Positions 1 through 7,477 are shown, numbered from the stretch's first letter. The stretch: DNA of 35,492 nucleotides from an uncultured Lachnospiraceae bacterium (GCA_902794095.1 CADBFZ010000014.1:1-35492), one strand, 5' to 3'. The notes: a model not told the origin generated them from the letters alone. A program made the numbers and translations.

Positions 1-1
1 A

Positions 2-30
2 TTGACATTGAGGGCTGTTTGTTTTAAAAT
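2..30 (+). promoter_or_regulatory. Promoter of the tRNA-Leu gene
   Basis: A perfect -35 box TTGACA (2-7) is separated by exactly 17 bases from TAAAAT (25-30). The predicted transcript would start near 37, a few bases before the mature tRNA end at 44. This is a standard strong sigma-70/SigA promoter, as expected for a tRNA gene. Confidence 0.85.
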
Positions 31-43
31 TTGTTCGTTGTCT

Positions 44-127
44 GCAGAAGTGGCGGAATTGGTAGACGCGCACGGTTCAGGTCCGTGTGGGAGCAATCTC
101 TTGAGGGTTCAAGTCCCTTCTTCTGCA
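44..127 (+). tRNA. tRNA-Leu (anticodon CAG)
   Basis: The acceptor stem GCAGAAG (44-50) pairs with CTTCTGC (120-126), followed by discriminator A127. The anticodon stem CACGG/CCGTG (71-75 and 83-87) holds the loop TTCAGGT, giving anticodon CAG at 78-80, which reads CUG leucine codons. A long variable arm and the T loop TTCAAGT fit a class II tRNA-Leu of 84 nt. The 3' CCA is not encoded, so it must be added post-transcriptionally. Its promoter and terminator flank it directly, so it is a single-gene transcription unit. Confidence 0.95.
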
Positions 128-139
128 TTCCTGAAACAC

Positions 140-172
140 AAGAAACCCCTGAGTAAAACTCAGGGGTTTCTT
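140..172 (+). terminator. Terminator of the tRNA-Leu gene
   Basis: A perfect 14-bp inverted repeat (140-153 with 159-172) around a 5-base loop has an A-rich 5' arm and a T-rich 3' arm ending in GTTTCTT. It starts 12 bases after the tRNA, as expected for a factor-independent terminator. The T run is interrupted by one C. Confidence 0.7.
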
Positions 173-178
173 GCGTTT

Positions 179-302
179 ACGGCACGCAGATGCGTGCCGT
201 TGAACCCGAGGGTTCTATCTCGGGGCACTGGGGAGTGCCCCTCGGTCCGCGCAATTCTGGCGTCCACTGGACGCCATGCGCCCCTTCTTCTGCACGCAGA
301 AG
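179..302. repeat. Run of five different perfect short hairpins
   Basis: Five consecutive inverted repeats with very small loops lie side by side: ACGGCACGCA/TGCGTGCCGT (179-200, loop GA), GAACCC/GGGTTC (202-215, loop GA), GGGGCACT/AGTGCCCC (222-241, loop GGGG), TGGCGTCC/GGACGCCA (258-276, loop ACT) and CTTCTGC/GCAGAAG (287-302, loop AC). The stems share no sequence with one another, and the stretch is visibly more GC-rich than its surroundings. I see no convincing gene here. It may be a structured RNA, stacked extrusion-prone DNA, or the edge of a mobile or repeat element. Confidence 0.8.
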
Positions 303-325
303 CTTCCGCCTCACCCCTTCTTCTG
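282..325 (+). repeat. Copies of the tRNA-Leu acceptor ends
   Basis: The last 13 bases of tRNA-Leu (CCCTTCTTCTGCA, 115-127) recur exactly at 282-294. The 5' acceptor strand GCAGAAG (44-50) recurs at 296-302, and CCCTTCTTCTG appears a third time at 315-325. Direct repeats of a tRNA 3' end are what site-specific integration or decay of tandem tRNA copies leaves behind. No integrase gene lies in the window, so this is only a remnant-type signal. Confidence 0.6.
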
Positions 326-331
326 AACATT

Positions 332-625
332 GCAATTGAGGAGGCTAACAAAATCCTCAGAAATCAGCCCATTGTTAGCCTTTTCAGCGAGTTGTGGTCT
401 GTTTAGCAACTGAGGGCTAACAAAATCCTCAGAAACCAGCCCATTGTTAGCCTTTTCAGCGAGTTGTGGTCTGTTTAGCAACTGAGGGGGCTAACAAAAT
501 CCTCAGAAACCAGCCCATTGTTAGCCTTTTCAGCGAGTTGTGGTCTGTTTAGCAACTGAGGAGGCTAACAAAAACCTCAGAAACCGGTACTTTTTTAGCC
601 TATTCCGAGGTCTGGCGTTTAGGGG
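332..625. repeat. 72-74 bp tandem repeats with internal hairpins
   Basis: Three nearly identical units run head to tail: 343-414 (72 bp), 415-488 (74 bp) and 489-562 (74 bp). The tail of an earlier unit (332-342) precedes them and a decayed fourth unit (563 to about 625) follows. Within each unit GGCTAACAA at the start pairs with TTGTTAGCC about 20 bases later, and AGTTG pairs with CAACT near the end, so each copy can form two hairpins. Length differences come only from one to three G/A bases at the joint. No open frame or spacer sequence is evident. The block ends about 110 bp before the lipoprotein gene. Confidence 0.9.
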
Positions 626-732
626 CTATCACAAATGGCCATGGTAATATGCTAAAATATTATAAGATTTGTGACCTTGGTGTGATTATTGCCGTCTATT
701 AGGGTAAGAGCCCCAAAAAGGAGGACAATATT

Positions 733-1179
733 ATGAAAATCACTAAAGCGGAAGGATATAAGAAACCCAATTATGCAGTGGCTGTAGCTGCTACGATGGC
801 GATGGTTGCGATTACCGGATGCGGCGGCCCCAATCTTGAGGGTGCGACTACCCTGGGTACTCCACCTGAAGAAGAAATCCAGCTGGCCGGAGATACTTCT
901 GTGGGTGCACCTGAAAATGTGATCGACTACGATGGCGGACTTGAGATGTATACGGAGCCTGAAGATGAAGTACAGCTTGAGGGAGAAGCAATGCCGCCGA
1001 TTGATGAATCAGATGGTGAAGAAGACGGTAAAACTGTTGATGAATCCGGTAATCAAAATTCAAAGATGTTTTGTGAGCCATATGACGATGAACTTATCCT
1101 TGCGGGAGATGTTACAGTCTGTGAGCCTCCGGATGAGCTTGTTCTTGAAGGTGGTGCGCCCGTATATGAAGAACCTTGA
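733..1179 (+). CDS. Small acidic repeat lipoprotein, candidate radical SAM substrate
   Basis: This 148-residue protein starts after a strong AAGGAGG site. Residues 1-30 form a lipoprotein signal: KK, a hydrophobic stretch (about 15-28), then ITGC with the lipidation Cys at 30. The mature part is very acidic and internally repeated: L-A/E-G followed by a short variable segment and an acidic P-rich joint recurs at about 35-50, 51-66, 82-92, 123-137 and 138-148. Its only other cysteines are 114 and 130. I do not recognise a named family. It lies 31 bp before a radical SAM/SPASM enzyme, which suggests it is the enzyme's substrate (inference). It resembles in layout, not demonstrably in sequence, the Bacteroidetes rSAM/lipoprotein pairs. 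It could instead be an unrelated surface lipoprotein. Confidence 0.8.
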   Translation: MKITKAEGYKKPNYAVAVAATMAMVAITGCGGPNLEGATTLGTPPEEEIQLAGDTSVGAPENVIDYDGGLEMYTEPEDEVQLEGEAMPPIDESDGEEDGKTVDESGNQNSKMFCEPYDDELILAGDVTVCEPPDELVLEGGAPVYEEP

Positions 1180-1210
1180 AATAACCCACTGAGACTGTGA
1201 ATACTAAAAT

Positions 1211-2272
1211 ATGAATCTAACATTACATCTTACAGAAAATTGCAATATGGACTGTGCCTACTGTCTTCGTGAGAAATGTCCGAAGGATATGTCCGAAGAG
1301 GTTCTCTATAAGGCGTGCGATCTGGCATTTTCCAAGGGGCTGAGAGCGGGTTTGTGTTTTTTTGGCGGGGAACCGCTGCTGAAAAAGGACCTTATCTATA
1401 AGGCTCTCGATTATTGCGAAGATAAGTCGAAGCAGACCGGCATGAGATTTGACTGTAAGATGACTACAAACGGTTCGCTTCTTGACGAGGAATTCCTTAA
1501 GCGTGCCGTAAAGGCGAAGATGGGAATAGGTCTTTCTTTTGACGGAACTGCGCAGGATGTATGCAGGGTATTTGTGGGCGGAAGACCGACATCACCCGTT
1601 GTTGAGGAGAAGGCAAAGCTTCTTCTTAAGTACATGCCCGATTCGACCGCACTTGCAACAATCGCACCTCAGGCTGTACCACACTATGCAGAATCCGTAA
1701 GATATCTTCATGAACTCGGATTCAAACATATTTCCCTTGTTATTGCGTACGGTAAGAAAGTCAGCTGGACGGATGAAGATCTTGAAGCTTTAAGAGACCA
1801 GCTTGAGCAGACTTGTGACTATATAAAGGATTTATTCATTAAGGGTGATAAGGTATTTGTCGGGCCTATTTATTCTAAGATAGGTGAGTGCATCAAGGAT
1901 AAGAATCCCGCAGAGAAGTGCCATCTGGGCGTAAGACAGACGCCGGTAACACCTTCCGGAGAGTTATATCCCTGTACATCATTTATCGGTGATCCGGATT
2001 ACCTGCTCGGAAATGTCTTTGACGGCATTAATGAGGATAAAGTGATTGAAATCGCCAAGAGATCCGCAACACCTTCTACCTGCGTTGACTGTGATCTTGT
2101 TAAGCGTTGCACCAATTCCTGCGGATGCGCCAACAGGATGAACACCGGTAACGAGAATGAGATTTCACCACTTCAGTGCACATATGAGCGAATGCTTATC
2201 GAAATAAGCGATGCTCTTGGTGATGAACTGTATCAAATCGATCCCGCAAGATTTGCCAAAGAATTTGCATGA
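1211..2272 (+). CDS. Radical SAM/SPASM peptide-maturase-like enzyme
   Basis: This 353-residue protein has the radical SAM iron-sulfur motif CNMDCAYC (residues 11-18, CX3CX2C) and GGEP at 52-55 for S-adenosylmethionine binding. Its C-terminal SPASM domain (about 237-325) has many cysteines (CHLG, YPCT, CVDCD, KRCTNSCGC, QCTY) that would ligate auxiliary Fe-S clusters. SPASM enzymes typically modify ribosomal peptides or proteins such as sulfatases, PQQ precursors and sactipeptides. No sulfatase is nearby, and the gene directly follows a repetitive lipoprotein, so I infer that protein is its substrate. No good Shine-Dalgarno precedes the ATG, which may mean translational coupling or low expression. 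A terminator follows at once, making a two-gene unit. Confidence 0.9.
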   Translation: MNLTLHLTENCNMDCAYCLREKCPKDMSEEVLYKACDLAFSKGLRAGLCFFGGEPLLKKDLIYKALDYCEDKSKQTGMRFDCKMTTNGSLLDEEFLKRAVKAKMGIGLSFDGTAQDVCRVFVGGRPTSPVVEEKAKLLLKYMPDSTALATIAPQAVPHYAESVRYLHELGFKHISLVIAYGKKVSWTDEDLEALRDQLEQTCDYIKDLFIKGDKVFVGPIYSKIGECIKDKNPAEKCHLGVRQTPVTPSGELYPCTSFIGDPDYLLGNVFDGINEDKVIEIAKRSATPSTCVDCDLVKRCTNSCGCANRMNTGNENEISPLQCTYERMLIEISDALGDELYQIDPARFAKEFA

Positions 2273-2283
2273 ATTTTAAATCG

Positions 2284-2325
2284 ACCGCCAAGTTCAACAA
2301 ATGTTAGAATTTGGCGGTTTTTTTA
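2284..2325 (+). terminator. Terminator of the lipoprotein/radical SAM operon
   Basis: ACCGCCAA (2284-2291) pairs with TTGGCGGT (2311-2318), followed by a run of seven T. It begins 12 bases after the radical SAM stop codon and isolates that operon from the enzyme cluster downstream. Confidence 0.85.
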
Positions 2326-2415
2326 TTATATTTCCGTGGCGTAATACATGGTCAATTGATAAAATATAGGCATGTTTGACATGGATTTTTCGGACAGAAA
2401 AACGGGGAACTAGAA

Positions 2416-2814
2416 ATGGACTATGTATTCAGGAAGGCTGAAAAAGCTGATTCAAAAAAAATAGAAGAGCTCTTTATGGAGATGCTGAGAACCATCTACA
2501 AAACGGATGATGTGGAAGGGTATGAAGAAGGATATCTGGGCAGATATTTTGGCGACGGTGAAGATCTTGTCTATGTAGCCGAATCCGGAAATGATGTGGT
2601 AGCTTTCCTTTCCGTTCAGGTATACAGAGAGGACGGTTATATGTATCTCGATGATCTGTCGGTAACCGAGGAACATCGCGGTAATGGAATTGGGACAAAG
2701 CTTATAAGGATGGCAGAAAGCTATTCGGATGAGATTGATATCCCTGCGATAGTGTTCCATGTGGAGAAATCCAATGATAGGGCACACAGTTTGTATAAGA
2801 AGATCGGTTATTAG
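2416..2814 (+). CDS. GNAT acetyltransferase cut short by an in-frame TAG
   Basis: GCN5-related N-acetyltransferase of 132 residues; the acetyl-CoA motif is VTEEHRGNGIGTKLI near residues 87-101. Such enzymes move an acetyl group from acetyl-CoA to an amine on a small molecule or protein; the substrate is unknown. The frame stops with TAG at 2812-2814 directly after KKIGY. Reading on in the same frame gives DNEDQGSRIRMVKDK and further residues to a TAA at 2875-2877, which looks like the natural last strand of a GNAT domain. The gene therefore probably carries a nonsense change, a sequencing error, or a read-through codon. It heads a run of ten same-strand enzyme genes. Confidence 0.8.
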   Translation: MDYVFRKAEKADSKKIEELFMEMLRTIYKTDDVEGYEEGYLGRYFGDGEDLVYVAESGNDVVAFLSVQVYREDGYMYLDDLSVTEEHRGNGIGTKLIRMAESYSDEIDIPAIVFHVEKSNDRAHSLYKKIGY

Positions 2815-2869
2815 GATAACGAAGACCAGGGAAGCCGTATAAGGATGGTTAAGGATAAGAGGGTTAATA

Positions 2870-3667
2870 ATGGATAAGTATATAGAAGGAAACAAGGCTG
2901 CCTGGGAAGAGGCATTTGATAACAGAGATGCATCCTGGGGAACTGATATAGTCGAACGCGTTAATAATGAGGATTATCCTTTCTTTAACGAGGATATGAA
3001 AAAAGTTCTGAAGAGAACGGATACTGAAGGCAAGGTGGTCGGACAATTTTGCTGTAACAACGGACGTGAACTTTTGTCTCTTGTAAAGTGCGGTAAAGCA
3101 AGCGAAGGTGTTGGCTTTGATATAGCAGAGAATCAGATCGCATTTGCCAATGAGAAAGCAGATGAATTGAATCTGCCCTGTACATTTGAAGCAGTGAATA
3201 TATTTGATATTGATGACCGCTTCAAAGAAAAGCTTGATGTTGCAATGATCACCATAGGTGCACTTTGCTGGTTTGATGATCTGAACAAATTCTTTTCTAT
3301 CGTTTCAAAATGTATGAAGCCCGGTGCGGTGATTGTGATCAATGAACAGCATCCCTGTACAAATATGCTTGCTACAGCCGGAGATAATGAATATGACCCC
3401 GATCATAAAAAGGAGTGCCATTTTAATTACTTCGAACATGAATGGACCAGCAACGGCGGAATGTACTATATAACCGGAAAGAGTTACGAGTCCAAGACTT
3501 TCACCGATTATACCCATTCAATGTCCGAGATCATATCCGGAATGTGCAATAACGGAATTGTTGTCACGGGTATGCAGGAGTTTGATTATGACATAAGCGG
3601 AGGATTCCCCGAGATAGATCACAGCGGATATCCTCTTTCGATGATAATTGAGGGCAGGAAGTATTAG
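2870..3667 (+). CDS. Class I SAM-dependent methyltransferase
   Basis: 265-residue cytosolic protein with a Rossmann-type methyltransferase core. Motif I is VVGQFCCNNGRELLSL (about 56-71), the acidic ribose-binding position is in GVGFDIAENQ (about 82-91), and the post-motif loop is in ITIGALCWFDDL. The substrate cannot be told from sequence. The start is supported by AGAGGG seven bases upstream, and it overlaps the hypothetical read-through end of the preceding GNAT, so the two genes were probably translationally linked. Motif I is C-rich and lacks the usual GxGxG, a known variation in this superfamily. Confidence 0.85.
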   Translation: MDKYIEGNKAAWEEAFDNRDASWGTDIVERVNNEDYPFFNEDMKKVLKRTDTEGKVVGQFCCNNGRELLSLVKCGKASEGVGFDIAENQIAFANEKADELNLPCTFEAVNIFDIDDRFKEKLDVAMITIGALCWFDDLNKFFSIVSKCMKPGAVIVINEQHPCTNMLATAGDNEYDPDHKKECHFNYFEHEWTSNGGMYYITGKSYESKTFTDYTHSMSEIISGMCNNGIVVTGMQEFDYDISGGFPEIDHSGYPLSMIIEGRKY

Positions 3668-3690
3668 TGCTCGGATGTTAGGAGTTTACT

Positions 3691-4239
3691 ATGGAACTGA
3701 AAACAAAGCGATTGACGCTCAGACCTATTCAATTAGGTGATGAAAAAGAGATTCATGAGTACGCAGGTGATAAAGACATTACCATGATGTTTTATCTTCC
3801 CAATGACACCTTCGAAGAAACCTGTGAATTTGTTAAAGACAATGCACGGGAGTGGGAGTCGGAGGATCAGACGGATTACGAATTTGTAATCCTGTATGAA
3901 GGCAAGATCATAGGAGGATGCGATGCAGACCTTGGCCACAGCGAAGATCATTCATATGCAACACTTGGTTGGATAATAAACAAGAAATACAGAAATATGG
4001 GATTTGCTTCTGAAGCTGCTCAGGCAGTTCTTGATTTTTCTTTTGAAAATCTTGGTATTAATAAAGTCTATGCACAGTGTGATATCAATAATCCCGCATC
4101 ATATAAAGTCATGATGAATATCGGTATGACTTGCGTGAATGATAAAGGTACACGTACTTATCCCAAGACAGGTAAGGTATCAGGAGAATACACTTGTTTG
4201 ATCACTAAGGATGAGTGGATGCAGAAGAAAGGACAGTAA
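3691..4239 (+). CDS. RimJ/RimL-type GNAT acetyltransferase
   Basis: 182-residue GNAT of the RimJ/RimL group (Acetyltransf_3). It opens with the typical MELKTKRLTLRPIQLGDEK, carries the acetyl-CoA loop in KKYRNMGFASEAAQ (about 107-120) and ends with the usual N-asparagine-rich DINNPASYKVMMNIGM stretch. Relatives acetylate ribosomal protein N-termini, aminoglycosides or other small amines; no specific target can be claimed. An AGGAG site precedes the ATG. The gene lies 23 bp after a methyltransferase and 4 bp before another one. Confidence 0.88.
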   Translation: MELKTKRLTLRPIQLGDEKEIHEYAGDKDITMMFYLPNDTFEETCEFVKDNAREWESEDQTDYEFVILYEGKIIGGCDADLGHSEDHSYATLGWIINKKYRNMGFASEAAQAVLDFSFENLGINKVYAQCDINNPASYKVMMNIGMTCVNDKGTRTYPKTGKVSGEYTCLITKDEWMQKKGQ

Positions 4240-4243
4240 TGAT

Positions 4244-5029
4244 ATGCAAATAGGAAGTTCAAACGATTCTGCAGCTGTAAAGGAGCAGTATGCTACTTCT
4301 AAAGGACTGGATATAAGAATCACATTTCACGAAATGTATTCAACCAATAAACAGGGATATACTCCTTGGCTTGTTTCAAACTATGACATATGTGAAGGAA
4401 TGAAAGTTCTCGAACTGGGATGTGGAACCGGCTCTTTGTGGATTGGACATGATGACTTGATTTCAAAGTGTGACAAGCTGGTTGTCACAGATCTGTCTGA
4501 AGGAATGCTGGAAACCGCAAAAGGAAATATCGGAGAGAAGGATAATGTGGAATATAGGATAGAAGATATTCAGAATCTTTCTTTCGATGATGACATATTT
4601 GATGTGGTGATTGCCAACGGGATGCTCTATCATGTACCCGATCTGGATAAGGGCCTTCGTGAAGTTCGAAGAGTATTGAAAACCGGCGGCGTATTCTACT
4701 GCGCTACACTTGGCGAGAATAATTTCACTGATAAGCTTGCCGAATGGTTCAGACTCGGTGGAGAAGAATTCAATCCCAATCATAACTTTACGATGCAAAA
4801 CGGTGCAGAAAAACTGAGTGTAGCTTTTGATGATGTTACACCTGTGTTCTACGAAGACTCACTTCATATCACGGAACCGGAAGATCTGGTTGCGTACTTA
4901 CGTAGTCTTACATCTTTTAAAGCGGTGCTTAATCTTCCCGAACAGAAGATCAGAGATATTCTTGAAGAACATGTGGTGAGTGGAGCGATTGACCTGCCTA
5001 AAGACTATGGCATGTTCGTGTGTAGATAA
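4244..5029 (+). CDS. Class I SAM-dependent methyltransferase (Methyltransf_11-like)
   Basis: 261-residue methyltransferase with a textbook motif I, VLELGCGTGSLW, then TDLSEGMLETA, YRIEDIQNLSFDDDIFDVV and the LYHVPDLDKGLREVRRVLKTGG segment typical of ubiE/Methyltransf_11 proteins. I prefer the ATG at 4244 because AAAGGA lies ten bases upstream; an upstream ATG at 4211 would overlap the GNAT gene and add a non-family tail. The substrate is unknown. With a GNAT on one side and a 2H-HD protein on the other, it belongs to the small-enzyme cluster. Confidence 0.88.
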   Translation: MQIGSSNDSAAVKEQYATSKGLDIRITFHEMYSTNKQGYTPWLVSNYDICEGMKVLELGCGTGSLWIGHDDLISKCDKLVVTDLSEGMLETAKGNIGEKDNVEYRIEDIQNLSFDDDIFDVVIANGMLYHVPDLDKGLREVRRVLKTGGVFYCATLGENNFTDKLAEWFRLGGEEFNPNHNFTMQNGAEKLSVAFDDVTPVFYEDSLHITEPEDLVAYLRSLTSFKAVLNLPEQKIRDILEEHVVSGAIDLPKDYGMFVCR

Positions 5030-5043
5030 TTGGAGAATGAATA

Positions 5044-6129
5044 ATGGCTGAAGAGTTTTTGACATTAATGGCTGATCTGGATGATGAATCCCAGCAAATG
5101 TTGAGCGGATGGTATGAGAAATTGCATGCAAAAGGATTTACAGGTGTGCAAACTCAGAACCTTCCTTTTCACATAAGCATGGGCTCATTTTCATTGGATA
5201 AAGAGTCTGAAGTGGTTGATGAAATGAAGAAACTTGCTGACAAGTTTTCTGTTATCCCTATACACTTCAGCCATATCGGATTGTTTGAGGGTGGAAGAGT
5301 TCTGTTTGCAGCTCCTGATATGAACCCTGCGGATCTTCTGGATTTAAGACGGGCGATTAAAACGGAGACCGATGAGAAATTTCCCTGGACACCTCATTGC
5401 ACTATCATGATTGATGATGCCGATACGATACAAAAAGCATTGCCGATCTTAGTAGATAATTTTCAAACTTTCATGGCAAGGGTGACCAAATTGCATCTGT
5501 GTGCTTTTTGGCCCACAAGAGAGATTGCTACGGTATATCTGGGTAAGTATCCATCCGTGAAAGAAGCAGAAAGACTTTTAAAAGAGGCTGAAAGCTGTAA
5601 TCCCGGACCTTGGGGAGATCACAGCAGAACCGCTGCACATTGTGCGAAGGCAATAGCTGCAAGATCCGGAATGAATTCTGATAAGGCATATGTTCTTGGA
5701 TTACTTCATGACATTGGAAGAAAGTTCGGTAAAAGACATCTTGGCCATGTATCAGACGGTTATTCCTATATGATGTCCCTTGGCTATGATGATGCTGCAC
5801 GAATTTGCCTGACGCATTCTTTTAATGAGAAAGATATATCCAAATACATAGGCAACTTCGATACTACAGATGAAGAGACCAAATTGATTAAAGATAGTCT
5901 TGCTGCCATCGAACCGGATGATTATGATCGTCTGATCCAGCTTTGCGATTCTATATCCGGCGCTGAAGGTGTCATGAATCAAATTGATCGAATGACTGAT
6001 GTAAAGAACCGATACGGAGCTTATGATCAGGATAAGTGGGATGCTAATGTTAATCTTCTGAAATATTTTGAAGAGAAGATGGGCGCAGATCTTTATACGG
6101 TAGTCGATAAGGATAATTACAAGCCGTAG
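5044..6129 (+). CDS. 2H phosphoesterase-HD phosphohydrolase fusion
   Basis: 361 residues with two catalytic halves. Residues 1-165 match the 2H (2'-5' RNA ligase/cyclic phosphodiesterase) fold with paired motifs HISM (His43) and HCTI (His118). Residues about 185-350 form an HD domain: His193, the His222-Asp223 pair in LLHDIG, and a later Asp in LIQLCDSISG. 2H enzymes open cyclic phosphates or join 2'-5' bonds, and HD enzymes remove phosphates from nucleotides or metabolites. Joining them in one chain suggests sequential steps on one substrate, perhaps a cyclic nucleotide or RNA end (inference). It sits 14 bp after the methyltransferase gene. Confidence 0.85.
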   Translation: MAEEFLTLMADLDDESQQMLSGWYEKLHAKGFTGVQTQNLPFHISMGSFSLDKESEVVDEMKKLADKFSVIPIHFSHIGLFEGGRVLFAAPDMNPADLLDLRRAIKTETDEKFPWTPHCTIMIDDADTIQKALPILVDNFQTFMARVTKLHLCAFWPTREIATVYLGKYPSVKEAERLLKEAESCNPGPWGDHSRTAAHCAKAIAARSGMNSDKAYVLGLLHDIGRKFGKRHLGHVSDGYSYMMSLGYDDAARICLTHSFNEKDISKYIGNFDTTDEETKLIKDSLAAIEPDDYDRLIQLCDSISGAEGVMNQIDRMTDVKNRYGAYDQDKWDANVNLLKYFEEKMGADLYTVVDKDNYKP

Positions 6130-6173
6130 TTGCCACATCAGTGTAGATGAATGTAAAGGAAGTAGATTAAGAC

Positions 6174-6689
6174 ATGATTAAAACTAAGCGATTAATGATT
6201 GAGCCTTTTGATATGAAGTATTTGGAAAAGTACTTTGAAGGCTTCAATAGTGAAATAACCAAATATCAATGGCCGGATCCCTTTGAGACTATTGAGGATG
6301 CCAAGATGCTGCTTCAGGATTTTATTAAGGAAATGGAAGCGGAAGAATCTTTATTCTATTCAATATTGAATGCTGAAGGAGATTTTATTGGAAGTGTAGA
6401 AGTGCATGGCCTTTCGGGAGAATGTCCGGAACTTGGAGTTTGGATTATAGAGCAGGAACAGAAAATGGGATATGCTTATGAAGCGTTAAGTGAAGTTCTG
6501 GATTATGCTAATAAGAATTATCATAGGACAGCATTTTTCTATGAAGCAGATATTCGAAATGAAGGAAGTACCAAACTGCTGCATAAACTAGAGGATCAAT
6601 TTGAGATTATAACGCAGAACTTGGATGAAGTCACAACTGAATCCGGCAAAGATTTAAAACTGCAGGGCTATGTTTTAAAAGCAAAGTGA
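6174..6689 (+). CDS. RimJ/RimL-type GNAT acetyltransferase
   Basis: 171-residue Acetyltransf_3-type GNAT beginning MIKTKRLMIEPFDMKYL. The acetyl-CoA loop is in EQEQKMGYAYEALSEV (about 94-109), a K-M-G-Y-A version of the usual R-G-x-G-x-A. The C-terminus YEADIRNEGSTKLLHKL carries the usual N-x-S element. The substrate is unknown. AAAGGAAG lies upstream of the ATG. The gene is noticeably AT-rich and is the third GNAT of the cluster. Confidence 0.82.
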   Translation: MIKTKRLMIEPFDMKYLEKYFEGFNSEITKYQWPDPFETIEDAKMLLQDFIKEMEAEESLFYSILNAEGDFIGSVEVHGLSGECPELGVWIIEQEQKMGYAYEALSEVLDYANKNYHRTAFFYEADIRNEGSTKLLHKLEDQFEIITQNLDEVTTESGKDLKLQGYVLKAK

Positions 6690-6720
6690 TATAGAAATAA
6701 TGAATTATGAGGCGGGGATA

Positions 6721-7476
6721 ATGTTTGGAGAATACTACGAAAAACTCTTAAATCAGTTGTCGATTGAATATAACTGCGCTCCTGAAGATCTAAAGACTCG
6801 TGAAAAAATTATAACAGTTCCAAAAATAAATGACGGCAGAAGAAGCTATAGCCCCGGGGTGCCCTTTTTGCAAATGGTGACAGTCGGGGGGAATACCGTA
6901 ATTATGGCTGATGAGTGTCTTCATGAGTTTTTAAATGATTTTGTTAAGGATGTAGAGGGACACAGTCTTTTTGAATTCGATAATCTATTAAAGTTGAATG
7001 GTGAATTAGGGCGGTATGGATATAAGATAGCTCCGACTCATCATATGTTTCTGCCCTGTCATGATGTAAAACCTGAAGAGAAATTTCAGGTAAAGTGGTT
7101 TTATGATGAAGAGATAAACCGGTTTTACGGGGATAAGAGATTTCCAAACGCGATTGCATATCCTACGCCTTGCCTTGTACGACCGGATAGGATTGTGGTC
7201 GTTGCAACCGGTGGTGATGAAATCATGGGAATGGCAGGCTGTTCTGAAGATGCTCCTCATTGGCAGCAGATTGGAATAGACGTTCTTCCTGAATATCGTT
7301 CAAGAGGAATTGGTACATATCTCGTTACCTTGTTGAAGAATAAGATCATTGAAATGGGAGATGTTCCGTTTTACGGTACCGCAGCTGCAAATACTCAGTC
7401 TCAGGATATTGCGATTAACAGCGGATTCAAACCTGCATGGGTTGAGACTGAAGCAGTAAAAATGGGTGGGGAATAA
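6721..7476 (+). CDS. Two-part GNAT acetyltransferase with a large N-terminal domain
   Basis: 251 residues if translation starts at the ATG at 6721, which has GAGG eight bases upstream; the ATG at 6700 has no recognisable site. The first 150 residues contain TVGGNTVIMADECLHEFL and YKIAPTHHMFLP, typical of a clostridial GNAT subgroup I recognise only by pattern. The catalytic GNAT half follows, with the loop in LPEYRSRGIGTYLVTLLKNK and the late GTAAANTQSQDIAINSGF segment. Substrate unknown. It ends two bases before the esterase start, so the two genes are tightly coupled. Confidence 0.83.
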   Translation: MFGEYYEKLLNQLSIEYNCAPEDLKTREKIITVPKINDGRRSYSPGVPFLQMVTVGGNTVIMADECLHEFLNDFVKDVEGHSLFEFDNLLKLNGELGRYGYKIAPTHHMFLPCHDVKPEEKFQVKWFYDEEINRFYGDKRFPNAIAYPTPCLVRPDRIVVVATGGDEIMGMAGCSEDAPHWQQIGIDVLPEYRSRGIGTYLVTLLKNKIIEMGDVPFYGTAAANTQSQDIAINSGFKPAWVETEAVKMGGE

Positions 7477-7477
7477 T

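Noticed and set aside
2..406. Long open frame across the tRNA-Leu gene and hairpins
   Set aside because: It reads through a tRNA, terminator and repeats, has no ribosome site and no recognisable protein features.
343..562. CRISPR array
   Set aside because: Units of 72-74 bp adjoin directly with no unique spacers, and no cas gene is nearby.
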